The translations under genes were made by a program, and so were the position numbers. From Trichobilharzia szidati (Eukaryota; Platyhelminthes; Trematoda; Strigeidida; Schistosomatidae), in NCBI GenBank assembly GCA_944472155.2, contig OX235279.1, forward strand, positions 173,641,868 to 173,705,867: a stretch of 64,000 nt of DNA, read 5' to 3'. The notes below the pieces were generated by a model. It had not been told where the DNA came from. It saw only the letters and a list, made by a program, of their open reading frames with translations, and searched no databases. This document shows positions 1-11,991 of this stretch, in pieces (position 1 is the first letter of the stretch; each line of letters begins with the position of its first letter).

Positions 1-2380
1 CCACTGTCTGACGCATAATCCAGTCCACCACAATTAGGAATATCATTGGTGATAATAAACACCCTTGTCTGACTCCTGTGTTTACTCCAAACGCCTCGCT
101 GAGTTTTCCGTTGTGGATCACTTGACATGTGCCGTTGTCGTACAGCTGTTGAATAAGGTTGATGAATATTTGGGGTACGCCGTAGTACTCGAGTAGTTTC
201 CAAATTACTTCGCGGTCAACGCTGTCTGTCGAAGGCCTTCTCAAAGTCTATAAAGTTGAGGTAGAGGTTTGATTGCCATTCCATGCTTTGTTCTGTGATG
301 ATGATGCGTAGAGTTGCAGTTTGGTCAGAACATGATTTGCCTTTCCTGAATCCAGCTTGTTCTGGTCGGAGTTCTGTATCCAGTGTGTCCTTTATTCTCT
401 CCAGGATTATGCGACTCAGAATTTTACTTGGCGTCGACAGGAGCATGATTCCTCGCCAGTTCTTGCAGAGTCCTAGGTCGCCCTTCATTGGTAGTTTCAC
501 GAGGTAACCTTTCCTCCAGTCAGTAGGCAGCTTTCCCTCCTTCCAGACCTTTTGCAATGATGGAGTCAGCATATCTGCTGTCGTCTCTGGGTCCGCTTTC
601 AGTGCTTCAGGGGGTATTCCATCTGGTCCAGCTGCTTTTCCAGCTTTCAGAAGCTTGACTGCATTCAAGACTTCAGCTTTCGTTGGAGGATTGGTGTCAA
701 CTTGCAGTTGTGTACGTGCTGTTGTTGGTATTTCTGGACGGGTTGCAGGTGGTGGTCGGTTCAAGAGTCCTTTGAAGTGGTCCGCCCATTGTTTAATCTG
801 TCTTTCTTCTTTGGTAATTGGGTTCCCTTGGCTGTCTTTCATAGGTTTCACTTGTGTTGATCTCTTCCCGGATAGAGACTTGGTTATCTGATATAGTGTC
901 CTCAGGTCCCTTTTGCCTGCTGCCTTCTCAGCTTCAGTAGCCAGGTTGTCGTAGAATTGTCTTTTGTCCTTCCTGGCACTCTTCTTCACTTCTTTGTCCA
1001 GTGCTGTGTAAGTTGAGCTCAGCGTCTCTTTCTCTTGTCCATCTTTGCATTGAATCATTTTCTCTTTCACCATTCTCCTCTCCTCTATTAGCTTCCAAGT
1101 GTCCGTTGAGAGCCATTCCTTGTCTTGTCTCTTCTTTCTTCCTAAAACCGTTGAACACGTTTCGTTGAAAATTACCTTCAGAGAGTTCCAATGGCCTTCC
1201 ACGGATGATTCCTCAGTGGTGCCACGTAGTGTTTCCTGCTTTGCTCTGACAGTTGCAGTGAAAGTGTCCTTTGTAATTGTGTCCATCAGTTTGTGAGTGT
1301 TGAACTTGCATTGTGGCCCATCCCCAGCTATCCTCGAGGTTTTTAGCTTCACCTTGAAAGTCCTTTGTACTAGATAGTGGTCTGAACCCACATCTGTTCC
1401 TCTCCTCGATCTTGTGTCCAGTAGGCTCCGTCTCCACTTCCTTGAGATTGAAATGAAGTCTATCTGATTTTTGATGTGTCCATCTGGTGAAATCCATGTC
1501 GCCTTGTGTATATCCTTGTGTTTGAACACACTGCCACCAATCACCAAATCATTGAAGGCGCAGAAGTCTGAGAAGAGTTCACCATTGTCGTTCATTTCAA
1601 CGAGGGCCTCGCGACCCATGGTGTGTTCTCTTCCTGTATTGTCTCCTCCCAGCTTCGCATTCATATCACCCATCAGGATTTTGATATCGCTCTTTGGGAC
1701 GTTGTCCATTACTGTTTGTAGTTGACTGTAGAAGTCCTCCTTCTTCTCATGTTCTGAGACGTTTGTAGGCGCGTAGAATTGAATGATTGTAACCTTTTTT
1801 CCTTTTGAGTTGAACCTGGCTGTCATTATCCTGGAGGAGATTGGTTCCCATTGCATGACAGCTTTAACCGCTGTTGGTGACATCATGATGGCTACTCCCT
1901 CGGTGTGCTCGTGATTGTCCTCTGGGTGACTGGAGTAGATTATTGTCTCTCCAGTTGGTGGTTGGCACCTTCCAAATCCGTTCCATCTGCTCTCGCAGAT
2001 TCCCAACACTTCTATTTTATATCTTCTCATTTATGTGGCTACCTGGGCAGCCTATCCAGTTTCGTACATTGTACGAATATTCCACGTCCCCATCCTTATT
2101 TTTGCTTTCATCGAAAGAAGGCAGGCACATCGGCTGACTGGCTTCCCGAAGGCTTTCACCAGCCTGCGTCATTTCACTTTCCCGATTCCAGCGAAAAATA
2201 AGGTTATTGTTTGTACTTTTAGAATTTTTAATATGTTTGTGCGTTGAAGTTTTTGTAGCAATTTGGTTAAGTTTTTGGGGTGGAGATACTAGCACCACGC
2301 CCCAGCCCTCCCTGTTTATCCGGGCTTGGGACCGGCTAGAATACTAGTGACCTAGTAATCTGGGCGAGGTTGTCGTAGCT
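1..2380 (-). mobile_element. RTE-clade LINE (SR2-like), copy 1, cut by window edge
   Basis: A non-LTR retrotransposon read on the minus strand. Its 5' end lies near 2380, and its reverse transcriptase runs off the left edge. It matches the copy at 24933-28214 closely over the whole coding part. The 5' leader (2031-2380) is alignable with the other copies down to the last shared bases near 2350. Upstream of that the sequence differs from copy 2, so the two are separate insertions. The clade is assigned from the endonuclease motifs and the closeness to the known schistosome RTE elements; the exact family name is inferred. Confidence 0.85.
216..2030 (-). pseudogene. RTE endonuclease-reverse transcriptase, 604-residue open part
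   Basis: An AP-type endonuclease joined to the start of a reverse transcriptase, used in target-primed reverse transcription. Visible endonuclease motifs are ESRW (E13), GDMNAK, NQIDFI and GSDHYLV. The RT part shows AAGPDGIPPEAL, FRKGKSC and FEKAFD. The frame breaks just after FEKAFD, where TGTC is tandemly duplicated at 223-230 on the plus strand. The usual endonuclease start (TWNIR block) lies upstream in the same frame but is cut off by TAG, and here also by TAA just before the ATG. The ATG at 2030 would give a protein lacking the first catalytic Asn. I therefore treat it as a degenerate copy, although most of its length is open. Confidence 0.85.
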
Positions 2381-2389
2381 ACAGTTAAC

Positions 2390-2538
2390 TTTAAAAGGAG
2401 TAGTGCTGGCATTAATTATATGTAGGTTGTAGTATATGGTGTGTTAAGACTTTGTTGCTACTGTGAATGGAGTTGACCATATCACCAGTTAGTCCTCCGG
2501 TACCGCTGTCAGAAGAAAAGAGATGATAATAATAATAG
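2390..2538. repeat. Paralogous repeat shared with 58728-58862
   Basis: About 140 bp that match 58728-58862 at high identity and end in a TAA-rich run. In the other locus this run continues directly into the sequence found here at 7153. The stretch is therefore the left flank of the MULE insertion. It could also be the target of an old CR1 whose TAA tail received the MULE. No coding content is seen. Confidence 0.75.
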
Positions 2539-2560
2539 GGCTGGACTTATCCGGCATGTT
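2539..2560 (+). repeat. MULE left terminal inverted repeat
   Basis: Twenty-two bases that pair with the reverse complement of 7122-7143 with three mismatches. The target duplication TAATAATAG sits immediately outside. Confidence 0.88.
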
Positions 2561-4588
2561 GGTTGAAATTTCGCTCGGTAAATTTTTTTGTCAATAATTT
2601 TCAATAAAATTGTGTTATATGTTTTCTGGATTGATAGGAATTCTCATTTTCTGGCTTGTTTTGTTGGTGTCCGCGTCATGTAATCCGACTGCGACACACT
2701 CTAAGCAGATTGGTTGTAATGGTTAGCGTTTCATGCGGAATGAGTCAAAACATCGCTATAATGAAGAAGATGGGGTAGTTAAAGGGTAATGTCATCTACA
2801 CAAATAGTTTACTTCTTGCAGAAGCTGCAGCTTTCGACATAGTGTCATTCAATGAAGACCACGTCAAAATGTGGCTATTTTCGTGTGAAGAACGGTACTA
2901 TTTGACAATAGAATGGTATCAGTACATGGGAATCACCTATAAATGCTAAGAGAACCGTCTGTGGGAGCAGGAGTTATCATGTAGATGAGTCTTTCACTAT
3001 GTGTGTTTGGACAGGAATTATGGTAAGTTGAAAGGTTATCTCTAAGTGGATTTAATGTATATTTACACTGATTGGCGCAGTATAATGTGGGTTATGTGAA
3101 TTCAATGTATAAAAGAAACCTCTTAATTTTGTGCCGTTGTTTGCTTAGCTGACTTCTAGGCTAACAAATGTAGGGGGTTCTCGTGATTGTTGCAAATGCA
3201 GTGCATTTGAGAAAGCAATAACTCGTTTAATCTTCCTTACCGTTTCACTTAATGCATTAATTCAGTGTGTGGTATGATTATACACATGGATTGTGTTCAT
3301 TCTGAAAACTGAATCTAGTTAGATCTGTTGTTATCAGTCTATTGTGTGTTACACCATTCCCACTGACACTGCAAACTTAATGCTGCAAAAGTTTTGATCA
3401 GCAATAGTGGAGATGAATTTATGCTGAAATATCCGTTTACATAAAGCAGTACAGATGTAGTGTCACGATTGAATGTCTAGCTTGCATTATATAGCATTGT
3501 TATCCTCATCAACACAGCAGTTCTGTGTATCTTGAAATATTTTAAGTGTTTCTCTATATTGTTAACACTATTCAAAGCTGTTTCGAGTTGTGGCATGTTC
3601 AGCTTATATGTGATATCTATAGTCTCCTAAATATGATCATATAATTTCCGAAGGCTTCGTGAAACCATGTTCACTAGAAATTACGGAGATTGTGGATTAA
3701 TTTCCATGTTACATATTAGGAATACTTCCTTTAATGTAAACGTAATTATCGGGAAGTTGATCTGCAAGTAATCCTACTGAGACAATAAAATAAATAAATA
3801 AATTTATTCTCATAGTACAGTACATGAGGGACGCCAGTTTACAGGCATCATCAAATTGTTACAGAAATAGAACCATATAATTCAATCACAATTTACAGGC
3901 AGTAGCAAGATATGCTTTACATGTTCGCTGGAGATTATACATACACTTGATAAATGTTAATCCCAGTAGTATAAAACAGCATTTTCACTTATGTACAATC
4001 ATTTCTGTGCAAAGTTGGAAAAATCTGCTAGATTGTCAGTGAGTGCAACACAACAGGAAATACAGGAGTATTGTCTTCGCATTAACAAAAAAACCAGGTC
4101 TTTGGTGGATGGATTATAAGTGCCTGGGAAAAAAATAAAGCTTGAAGTAAATATTCATACATAACTTTGTTGTGTGCAGAGTCCTCGAATTATAGTTCAT
4201 TGATGTGTTATTTTGAAATCGGTGATGTGTTTATCTCATTTGATCTGCAATGTCATTGTTGTGAGTGAGTATATAAGCTTCAGACGCATCAATTATTGGA
4301 TTTCTACTGCTTGTGGGTATTTTCTTAGCGTGAGGAAGGTTTATGAATTTCAGCTGTTCCGACAGGAGTTGAGAATATTAACTGCTCAGCAACATTATGG
4401 ATATAAGTTCATCACATTATCTAAGGAAAGGTGGGTTGCAGTTGGTGAGGGATATATGGTGCCCAACGAGCGTTCATCTGTCCATGTGATGTTGTGGTGA
4501 GTTATACCTTTTTCATGTTGTTGGTTTATGTCCCCAATAATGATGTTTCCGATATTGTGAGGTTTCATTTGTTCTTCCTGTGTTCCTT
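2561..4588. other. Non-coding 3' part of the MULE
   Basis: About 2 kb between the left terminal repeat and the transposase stop. I see a short AAAT run (3787-3805) and only short open frames without a recognisable domain. The 95-codon frame at 4213-4500 (+) has no coding character that I can defend. Confidence 0.6.
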
Positions 4589-6633
4589 CTACTGGTTATA
4601 TGAAGACCATAAGAAGGCAGATGTTTCTTTAATATAACCTGCATTTACGTGTCTGTCGAGAGATTTACAAAACTGTCGCTTCAACTTCTGGTAGTTTTCC
4701 AAGTCACTGTTTTCCGTCACCGATGCAGCAGTTGTCATGGGTAGCGGGTTTCGAGTGGCAAACATCCACCGCCGACATTTCTTCAAAACACGATCAACTG
4801 TAATGTAAGATTACTGTACGTCTCACTTACCTTCGAAATGGGGATAAGTCAGATGAGCAATCACCATATGACGACAAGGATACCTGCAGGTGGTGAACAC
4901 TCTGCAAGTACATGTGCCTTTCGCCATATCAACTATTGGATGTGTGAATCCGTCAATGAAAAAAACGCTGTTGGAAATACGGTTACTGATGCGGGCCATT
5001 CTTCCTCTTTTAAAATCTACAGCGACCTTTCTCCCTGCATAATCTGTTAATTTCAGCAATAAGGGCTGCAAAGTGGGTATCCTGTTATCCATCGTTCTTA
5101 TCTTAACATCCCGTTCACCTTCCTTCCTTCGTAACCTCCTGTCATTCCACCTGTGAACCTCCCACATACATTTGTGTAGACTACTACCTCTCGACAAACT
5201 CCGTTTCATGAACCTGTGCAAACATTCGACACGATTGTTAGTGTTATTGCCAAGTGACAAAACACTATGGTTGAATGCTGATGCCCATAATTTCTTCGAA
5301 GGCAGCTAGTGCCTGTGTATACACCTACCAAAGCGAGGATCTAAATGTCGTATGATACCAAGCTATGTGTAGAATCTATAAATATGATCATTTCTAAAAT
5401 TTACCCTTGAATTGATTCCTCGCGAATCATACTGGACACATACTGCCTTACGAGTTTACTTTTTGTCTAAAAAAAATTACTGAAATTCACAAAACTTACT
5501 CTCTTACGCATTGCTCGGCAAACATGGAATGCGCACAGTATTATATTGCAGAGTGGGTGCGTTTTCTCCACTGCACCTCTTAACGCTTTAGCGCAGTCCA
5601 TGACAAAAGTTTCAGTATTACAAGTTGAACCCATGATTAATTTAAACTTATCCAAGATTGTCGTTACATCAGTCAGCCTCTCTTGCCGGCTCCACGCGAA
5701 CATCACCGGGAGACCTTCTCCAAAACTGTCTGTAACAACAAACTGAAACAGTTTGTAACTTCAAATATCGCATTCACAAAACATTGACACCTGCTTTCCT
5801 TTATTAGTGTTGTAAGTGGAATCGAAACGCACAACCTCTGGGAATTTGTGATAAATTTCGATCTGCCTATTAGAACTGAAACAAGCTATTTGTATTCTGT
5901 CATTGTTTTCATTCCGAACTACAATCAACTTCCCGACTTGTTGTAACCTAGAGAATACCACTGACCGTAAACCGCAATCTCAAGGGTTATTCTTGTAAAT
6001 CTGTCTTACCTTCAGCTACATTAGCTCTTATATTTAGTAAATCATTGTACGTCATCCTCTTTTTAAATCGTTCTGCCGCATACTCAATAACTTTTTCAAG
6101 TTCGGATGAAACAGATAGCATTGGTTTAACTGTGCACAATTCCAATTAGTTTAATTTTCGGGCTTTGGCATCCTTCATTAAATATTCATGAGTGCAACAG
6201 TGATTATGAATCATGTACACGGATGGTATTATAAACTTATTGCAGTGATACCGGATGCGTATCATTGACGGACAACCAATGTATTTAGATCAATTCTTTT
6301 AATCATTCATAACCACAGGTATATTACCCTTTAAGACGGATGTGATTACCTTCCGATTTCTTTTTGTTTCCAAAAGTACCTACAAACACCACATATTCAT
6401 ACTTCACATGTGGCACATCCTTGTTTAATTTACATTCTCTAACAACATATCGCGTGTTTGTTAACTGATAATAGACGTACTGACAATATGCTCACCTTCT
6501 CGAAAAGCTTCAAAGCTTTTTCAACTTCAACCCAGGTGCTAAAATCTTCAGCTTTAATATGCTCCTCGAAAGCCTTGCTAATATCAACTCTGATCGTACT
6601 CTCTTCATCAGATTCACTCGTAGACAGTTGCAT
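4589..6633 (-). pseudogene. MULE transposase gene with micro-introns (FAR1-like finger, DDE core, SWIM finger)
   Basis: Exons I can place: 6496-6633 (start ATG at 6631-6633), 6350-6464, about 6010-6292, 5791-5960, 5500-5742, a C-terminal exon ending at 4831, and 4589-4797. Clear introns are 6465-6495 (31 nt), 5743-5790 (48 nt) and 4798-4830 (33 nt), all GT..AG. In order, the protein shows a FAR1-type zinc-binding block (CPSMIRIRYHCNKF then HNHCCTH), the first DDE aspartate (VVRFDSTYNTNK), the MULE block FVMDCAKAL..CAFHV, LGNNTNNRVE, and a SWIM finger CTCRVFTTCRYPCRHMV. It would cut and join the element's terminal repeats. One in-frame TAA (6146-6148), an unclear acceptor for the third exon and an unresolved join near 5300-5500 suggest a recently lost gene rather than an active one. 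Confidence 0.82.
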
Positions 6634-7121
6634 GCTGCAAACATGAACGTGAAAAACATCGTTTTCTTCCAGACTTCTACACAGTAAGTAATCAAATGAG
6701 CCAGCAAAAATAACGGCAAGAAACAAATGAACTGGAAACGATGTTTCTGACACCCAAACATGTTCATGTGCATGAATTCCAATACCTCTACACGTTACTA
6801 TTTCCTAAGCAGGTGAAAGACAACTAAAACATTGCAACCACGAATGAATGCAACGTATGGAAGAATTATAATGAAATGAATTATCTGACCTAGTGGTAAA
6901 ACTTCCATAATAAATGGAATAACTAATTTTAAAAGCAACGGAAACAAATATGAGGTGGACGGCAACATTTGTGAACAATGTACCTCAAGACAACTTGTAA
7001 ATAGCTGCAGGATAAACCTAAAAGCGAATGTATAAACGAACAGCTACGGAACTGCAATTCAACATGGCCGACTAACATGGACGAAAATGACCTTTGAGCG
7101 TCTCACCCATCAATGACCTTG

Positions 7122-7143
7122 AACATGCGGGATAATTTCAGCC
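7122..7143 (-). repeat. MULE right terminal inverted repeat
   Basis: Partner of 2539-2560. It is followed directly by the second copy of the 9-bp target duplication at 7144-7152. Confidence 0.88.
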
Positions 7144-7152
7144 TAATAATAG

Positions 7153-7439
7153 ATATAATTAGTGAAGTTATTCAGACTAACAGAGAGAAAAGGAAATAAA
7201 GAAAACGTAAAACAACAGACAGCCAATAAAATTTAAAGTTGATATATATATACATATATACATGTACATAATGTCAGTAATAATAATGACAGTAACAATA
7301 AATGCTGTAGTTTGAGAAGTCAGGATAGTAAGACGGGAGAGAATGTAAAGAAGTCAGTCGAAGAATTAAGAAGAACGCCCATGATTTCTGTATGAGATTT
7401 TAAGAGAATAGGCCATTTGAACGCACTTCTTGAGTCGCT
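7153..7439. repeat. Left flank of the gypsy insertion, paralogous to 58880-59144
   Basis: Sequence shared with 58880-59144, with small indels in an AT-rich run. It ends in the 4-bp target site CGCT (7436-7439) directly before the LTR. It is probably the 3' part of the CR1 relic that continues at 13644, because the solo-LTR locus joins the two sides. No coding content. Confidence 0.75.
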
Positions 7440-7897
7440 TGTGGCGGCCTAAAAACATCAAATTATATGTTCACGGAAAAACAAGGAATTCAACCTTGAA
7501 CCTTAAACCGTGCGCAAAAGAAAAAATCAGTTGCTCTCTCTCCGGCGGCCACCTCAGCACATCTGCCGACCAACTCTGTCTCGCACTGGTTGACATATCC
7601 CCATCAAGAGCTTGGCTCCTATCTGCTTTACCCTACGCGGAGACTTCCGACGGTTGACAGCTCTAAGGTGTAGTGGAGGATTTGTATAATCAAGAAAAGG
7701 ACAATTACATCCCCATAATTTCGTACGTCTATAATTTGTGTATTTTGTGACTATTATAGTTTTTCTTCAAATAACCTCAGTCCTTTTTGTGTATATTAAC
7801 TTAAGTGAACTGCATATCTTATATATGCGTATTTGTCAGTACCTGTTCTGTCCTTTTAATTGTGTGTATATACTTACTTAGCTGCTAGGTCCACCAC
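7440..7897 (+). repeat. Gypsy 5' LTR
   Basis: About 458 bp starting TGTGGCGG; the terminal A of the usual CCACCACA end is missing. It is close to the LTRs at 13187-13643 and 59145-59599, and to the shorter inner LTR at 10574. Confidence 0.9.
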
Positions 7898-7904
7898 GCT
7901 TAAT

Positions 7905-7927
7905 TGGTGAGCCCGTTTTGGAACACG
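7905..7927 (+). promoter_or_regulatory. Primer binding site, tRNA-Trp-like
   Basis: Starts TGGTGAGCCCG shortly after the 5' LTR and continues with a TTGGAACACG-like block. Compared from memory with the complement of the animal tRNA-Trp 3' end (TGGTGACCCCG...TTTGAACACG) it fits with a few differences. The tRNA identity is an inference. Confidence 0.6.
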
Positions 7928-8040
7928 GATTATTTTCACGTATCTATATACTTATTTTTGCTATTTTGTACTTTCATTGCAATTTTTGTCGGTGGTCTCG
8001 TATTTGTATCCCTCTTTGTACCAATGTTCTCACACCTATA

Positions 8041-8664
8041 ATGTCGTCACATACTCAGCCCGGTATATCAACTGAACAGAGATCTGGCAGCGAGGCACAG
8101 GCCACAATAAATGCCATATCTGATTTTCGGCTACCACAATACGGCTTTGCAGAGCCACGAATTTGGTTTGAAGTTATCGAGCCGATGTTGGAAGCACGGG
8201 GTATTAAATCTCAGATAGCCAAATATGGCGTCGTGCTGGCAGAACTTCCTCCGTCAGTGTTAACGGAAATCAGTGATTTCATCGAAAACCCCCCTACGGA
8301 AAACCAATATGAAAAACTTAAAGCTCTTCCTATACAACGGACCAGTTTCTCAGACGAGAAAAGGATCCAACAATTACTCACGGGCTGCGAGCTAGGAGCG
8401 CGTAAACCATCCCAGCTCCTTAGACGGATGCGCCAGTTAATTGGAAACCATAAAGTTGACGAGGTTGTGCTGAGGCAAATGTGGTTGCAACGTTTACCCA
8501 GAAACGTTCAACAAATTTTAGTCATCTCGGGAAAGTCGTATGATTTAGACTCACTAAGCGACATGGCGGATAGTATTGTTGATGTTTTATCAGATAACAC
8601 CATAGGTTATATTGCATCTGACAGTGCAACACAGCAGACACACCAATACCCTTTCAAGAGGTGA
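8041..8664 (+). pseudogene. Gag capsid fragment of the gypsy element
   Basis: Starts at ATG 8041 (MSSHTQPG); the frame is open back to 7918 but without a better ATG. About 200 residues have the look of CsRn1-type Gag: DFRLPQYGFAEPRIWFEVIE near the start and LLRRMRQLIG with LRQMWLQRLP later. It would form the particle shell. The reading frame runs into unrelated codons at about 8625 and stops at 8664. The nucleocapsid zinc knuckles and everything up to RNase H are missing, which marks a deletion junction with the integrase reading frame close to 8612-8640. Confidence 0.8.
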
Positions 8665-9988
8665 TATGCACCAGCTTGAAACTTCAGTAGACGTCAGTCT
8701 TGACCGTATGGCTCAGTTACAAAGAGACGACGCAGAACTTCGAAATTGTCGCGGAAACTCTTCCTTACAGCTCAGGGACGTACCTATTCTCTTGTCAGAT
8801 GCCACTATAGTTTGTGATGTATCTACCGGCACTAATCGTCCGTTTGTTCCTCTCCAATGCCGAAGAGCTTTATTCGACCACTTACATTCGCTCTCTCACC
8901 CTGGAGTACATGCCACCGTCAGACTCATCAGCGAACGTTTCGTGTGGCCTAAGATGAACTCTGACATTCGGAGATGGGCACGAGAATGTCTCCAATGCCA
9001 ACGCTCCAAAGTACACCGCCACACTATCACAACGCCAAAAACGTTTGATTTACCGGACAGGACATTTCAGCACGTTCATATAGATATTGTAGGACCATTG
9101 CCAACGTCAAGAGGATATACACATATCCTGACAGCCATTGATAGATTTACTCGTTGGGCTATTGCATGCCCCCTGAACGATATATCTGCCGAAAATGCTG
9201 CTTTGGTTTTCCTCGACCGCTGGGTGTCAAATTACGGTGTACCAACTACTATTACATCCGATCGAGGTGCTCAATTCCAATCGACGCTGTTTCGTGAACT
9301 GAGGAGACTCCTGGGAGTGAAACATATCTCCACAACAGCCTACCATCCGGCAGCGAATGGTCTTGTGGAAAGATTTCACAGACAACTGAAAAGCTCCCTG
9401 GTGGCACAGAATGATGCATCTAAATGGAGTGAATACTTACCTCTGATTTTACTTAGCATACGATCAACTGTTAAAGAGGACCTTGGTTGTACACCCGCAC
9501 AACTAGTTTACGGCACTACTTTAACACTGCCAGGACAGCTAGTAGCCTCTCATGACTCTCAAAATGTGAATATTTCTGAGTTTTCTGATCAACTGACCAG
9601 ACGAATGTCACAACTTCAACCAATAGCTCCGAGACAATGTCCCCGCAGAGAAAACCTAAGTAGCCATCTACAAACCTGTAAATTTGTCTTTATACGGATC
9701 GACAACGTCAGGTAAGGGCTACAACCTCCATATGAAGGCCCATACCCAGTACTGCATCGCGCGGAAAAATATTTCACAGTGAGCAAAGAAGGTAAAAAGA
9801 TGACGGTCTCCGTGGATAGACTCGAACCTGCTTACACAGATGGCGACGACATCCCAACAGCGACTTCAGCAGACAAACAAGAAACCGCAAAAGCTCCAGA
9901 GGTGCCAATAATGCTACCTCCCCCTTGCATTACTCGTAGTGGCAGACAGGTTAATAAACCTGCACGTTTTGCACACTTTACTGATTAA
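8612..9988 (+). pseudogene. Integrase of the gypsy element, one stop codon
   Basis: Shows the H..H..C..C zinc block (HSLSHPGVHAT to CLQCQ), then the DDE core: HIDIVGP, TSDRGAQF and NGLVERFHR. The C-terminal GPY/F module (PPYEGPYPVLHRA) follows in the same frame but behind TAA at 9713-9715. After it comes a proline-rich tail ending at 9988 (ITRSGRQVNKPARF). It would insert element DNA with a 4-bp stagger, which fits the CGCT duplication seen. Upstream it is fused to the broken end of gag by the deletion. Most of the catalytic core is intact. Confidence 0.85.
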
Positions 9989-10199
9989 TACCTTTAAAGT
10001 TGTAACAATTTATTTTACGTATACATTATTGATTATAGTTGTTAATTATTGACTTACGTAGTTTAATTGTGTCAGGTACGACATCATTTTTGTTCCGAAG
10101 CATTGCTATTTCTTTTAATACCTCAGTACTGTATATGTGCATATATGTATTCACAACTATTCTCCCAAAATTACTACTATATTGGTTAGCGTTTTAACG

Positions 10200-10573
10200 G
10201 ACATTATCTTTATTATTATTATTATTAGTGCCATTCAGTTTGATGCCATCGTTCCAATTAACATTGATCTCTCTCGCAATTTTGTTCTTTCATGTGTCAA
10301 ATAAACAGAGCTGACGTATATTCACCTGTGTTTATTAAAAGAATATTTTTTGTTTTGTGTGCGTGTTCATTCACCGTAATATGTATCCATCGTACTCCCA
10401 CCCACTTCCAGTTCAGAAGTTGATGTCGAACTACTCACAAAAGCGCGAAAAAATCTTTACCATTTTTTTCCGTATTCCCATAGTGTTATGTAGCATTATA
10501 ATTATTTTTCTTCTCACAATTGTACTGCAAATCGTCAGTAGCAGTCCCTCCGGGCTTCTAAGAGGGGGAGCCG
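10200..10573 (+). other. Gypsy 3' untranslated region and polypurine tract (first copy)
   Basis: Non-coding stretch that is repeated at 12860-13186. It ends in the purine-rich AAGAGGGGGAGCC directly before the inner LTR, as expected for a plus-strand primer. Confidence 0.75.
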
Positions 10574-10992
10574 TGTGGCGGCCTAAAAACATATCAAATT
10601 ATATGTTCACGGAAAAACAAGGAATTCAACCTTGGACCTTAAACCGTGCGCAAAAGAAAAAATCAGTTGCTCTCTCTCCGGCGGCCACCTCAGCACATCT
10701 GCCGACCAACTCTGTCTCGCACTGGTTGACATATCCCCATCAAGAGCTTGGCTCCTATCTGCTTTACCCTACGCGGAGACTTCCGACGGTTGACAGCTCA
10801 TTACATTCCCATAATTTCGTACGTCTATAATTTGTGTATTTTGTGACTATTATAGTTTTTCTTCAAATAACCTCAGTCCTTTTTGTGTATATTAACTTAA
10901 GTGAACTGCATATCTTATATATACGTATTTGTCAGTACCTGTTCTGTCCTTTTAATTGTGTATATACTTACCTAGCTGCTTGGTCCGCTACA
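10574..10992 (+). repeat. Inner gypsy LTR, with a 40-bp internal deletion
   Basis: Starts TGTGGCGG after the purine tract and ends near GGTCCGCTACA. It lacks about 40 bp that the other LTRs carry after GTTGACAGCTC (near 10800). No target duplication borders its right side; instead an inverted duplication begins inside its last bases. Confidence 0.85.
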
Positions 10993-11087
10993 CATTGCGT
11001 AGACGTGATATCTGGTTGGCTATCGACAGAGGAAATATGTTCTGCTCAACAGTTCTCTCCATCCTTATTAAAGACTGTGAGGCATAG

Positions 11088-11568
11088 CTTTGGAATGCGT
11101 AACAATGTGATTGTACACTTTTTGGTTATTTGTAGAAATTAGACATATTGTACATAATTTTTGTTTAAAACGCTTCTGGTTGGAATACCCTTGGCTTCCG
11201 TTTACATTTGAAAAAATTCACTCTGCTGTTGGAGACTCCGTCTTCTCCTTAGTTTCTTCGGCTTACTAGCTCAGCTCTCACCGTGTTGTATCTTTCGGAT
11301 TTATTGTAGAAATCCACTACGCTCAACCGAAGACAATTATACAACCGGGACACAGCAGCTACAACCTACTCCGTCCAAACAATTAACGTCTCCGTGGGAT
11401 ATTTAAATAATTTGTAGCAGAGGACTTAAACCTTAGTTCCAAGTAACCCTTTTGTTGATATAACGTGTCATTACATTTTTAGTAATATACTGCTACTTAA
11501 CATTCCATTGACTTGAATTTTATTTCTCATATTTCGTAATACTAGTGAACTCCAACATAAGTCCCCTA
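11088..11568. mobile_element. 481-bp insertion with a 5-bp target duplication
   Basis: The opposite arm of the inverted duplication lacks this segment. It is bordered by CATAG on both sides (11083-11087 and 11569-11573). A 5-bp duplication and this size would suit a solo LTR, possibly of BEL/Pao or gypsy type, but no TG..CA ends are seen. I do not recognise the family. Confidence 0.7.
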
Positions 11569-11991
11569 CATAGCCATTGAAAGTATGAGTGCGCGTTTTA
11601 TGCATAAGAATTGAAGATGGACAGATCTTCTTGTTCTACTTTAAGTGATACGACAGATGGTGTTGCCTATTGACCATCGTGTGTGTGTGAAATTTGTGGT
11701 TCATAGTCACGTATTGAGGTGTGAACTTCATTTGTTCGTGGATTATTTTAACTGTGAGTTACTCACTACTGTGTGATATCCGTGCAAACTTCTTTATAAT
11801 TGTATTGTTTTGCCACCTTAGATGATCCATTTAGATGACCCACTTTATGTTGCCAGGCGACTTCATCGTACCAAAGACCACAGGAGCAGAATATACGTCA
11901 CCTGGGAATGACTGGCTGTCTCTTTCCCTTCGATTAACGACTGGTTTGGTTGGTGATTCGCACAGTGAAAATCCTGTGATACGTGAATATG

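Larger units (their letters stand above)
2539..7143 (-). mobile_element. Complete Mutator-like (MULE) DNA transposon, 4605 bp
   Basis: Both ends are defined by the sequence. The terminal inverted repeats at 2539-2560 and 7122-7143 agree at 19 of 22 positions and start with GGCTG. They are flanked by a 9-bp direct repeat, TAATAATAG, at 2530-2538 and 7144-7152. Nine-base target duplications are typical of MULEs. The paralogous locus near 58862 joins the two flanks without the element and so serves as an empty site. The element carries a multi-exon transposase gene on the minus strand. Mutator-like elements (Curupira) are known from schistosomes; whether this is the same family is inferred. Confidence 0.9.

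Noticed and set aside
283..2247. Several plus-strand frames of 60-98 codons
   Set aside because: Antisense shadows of the RTE endonuclease and RT; mirrored at 25.1-27.0 kb.
4213..4500. 95-codon frame on the plus strand inside the MULE
   Set aside because: No domain, no homologue in the window, biased AT composition, and it lies antisense to the non-coding part of the element.
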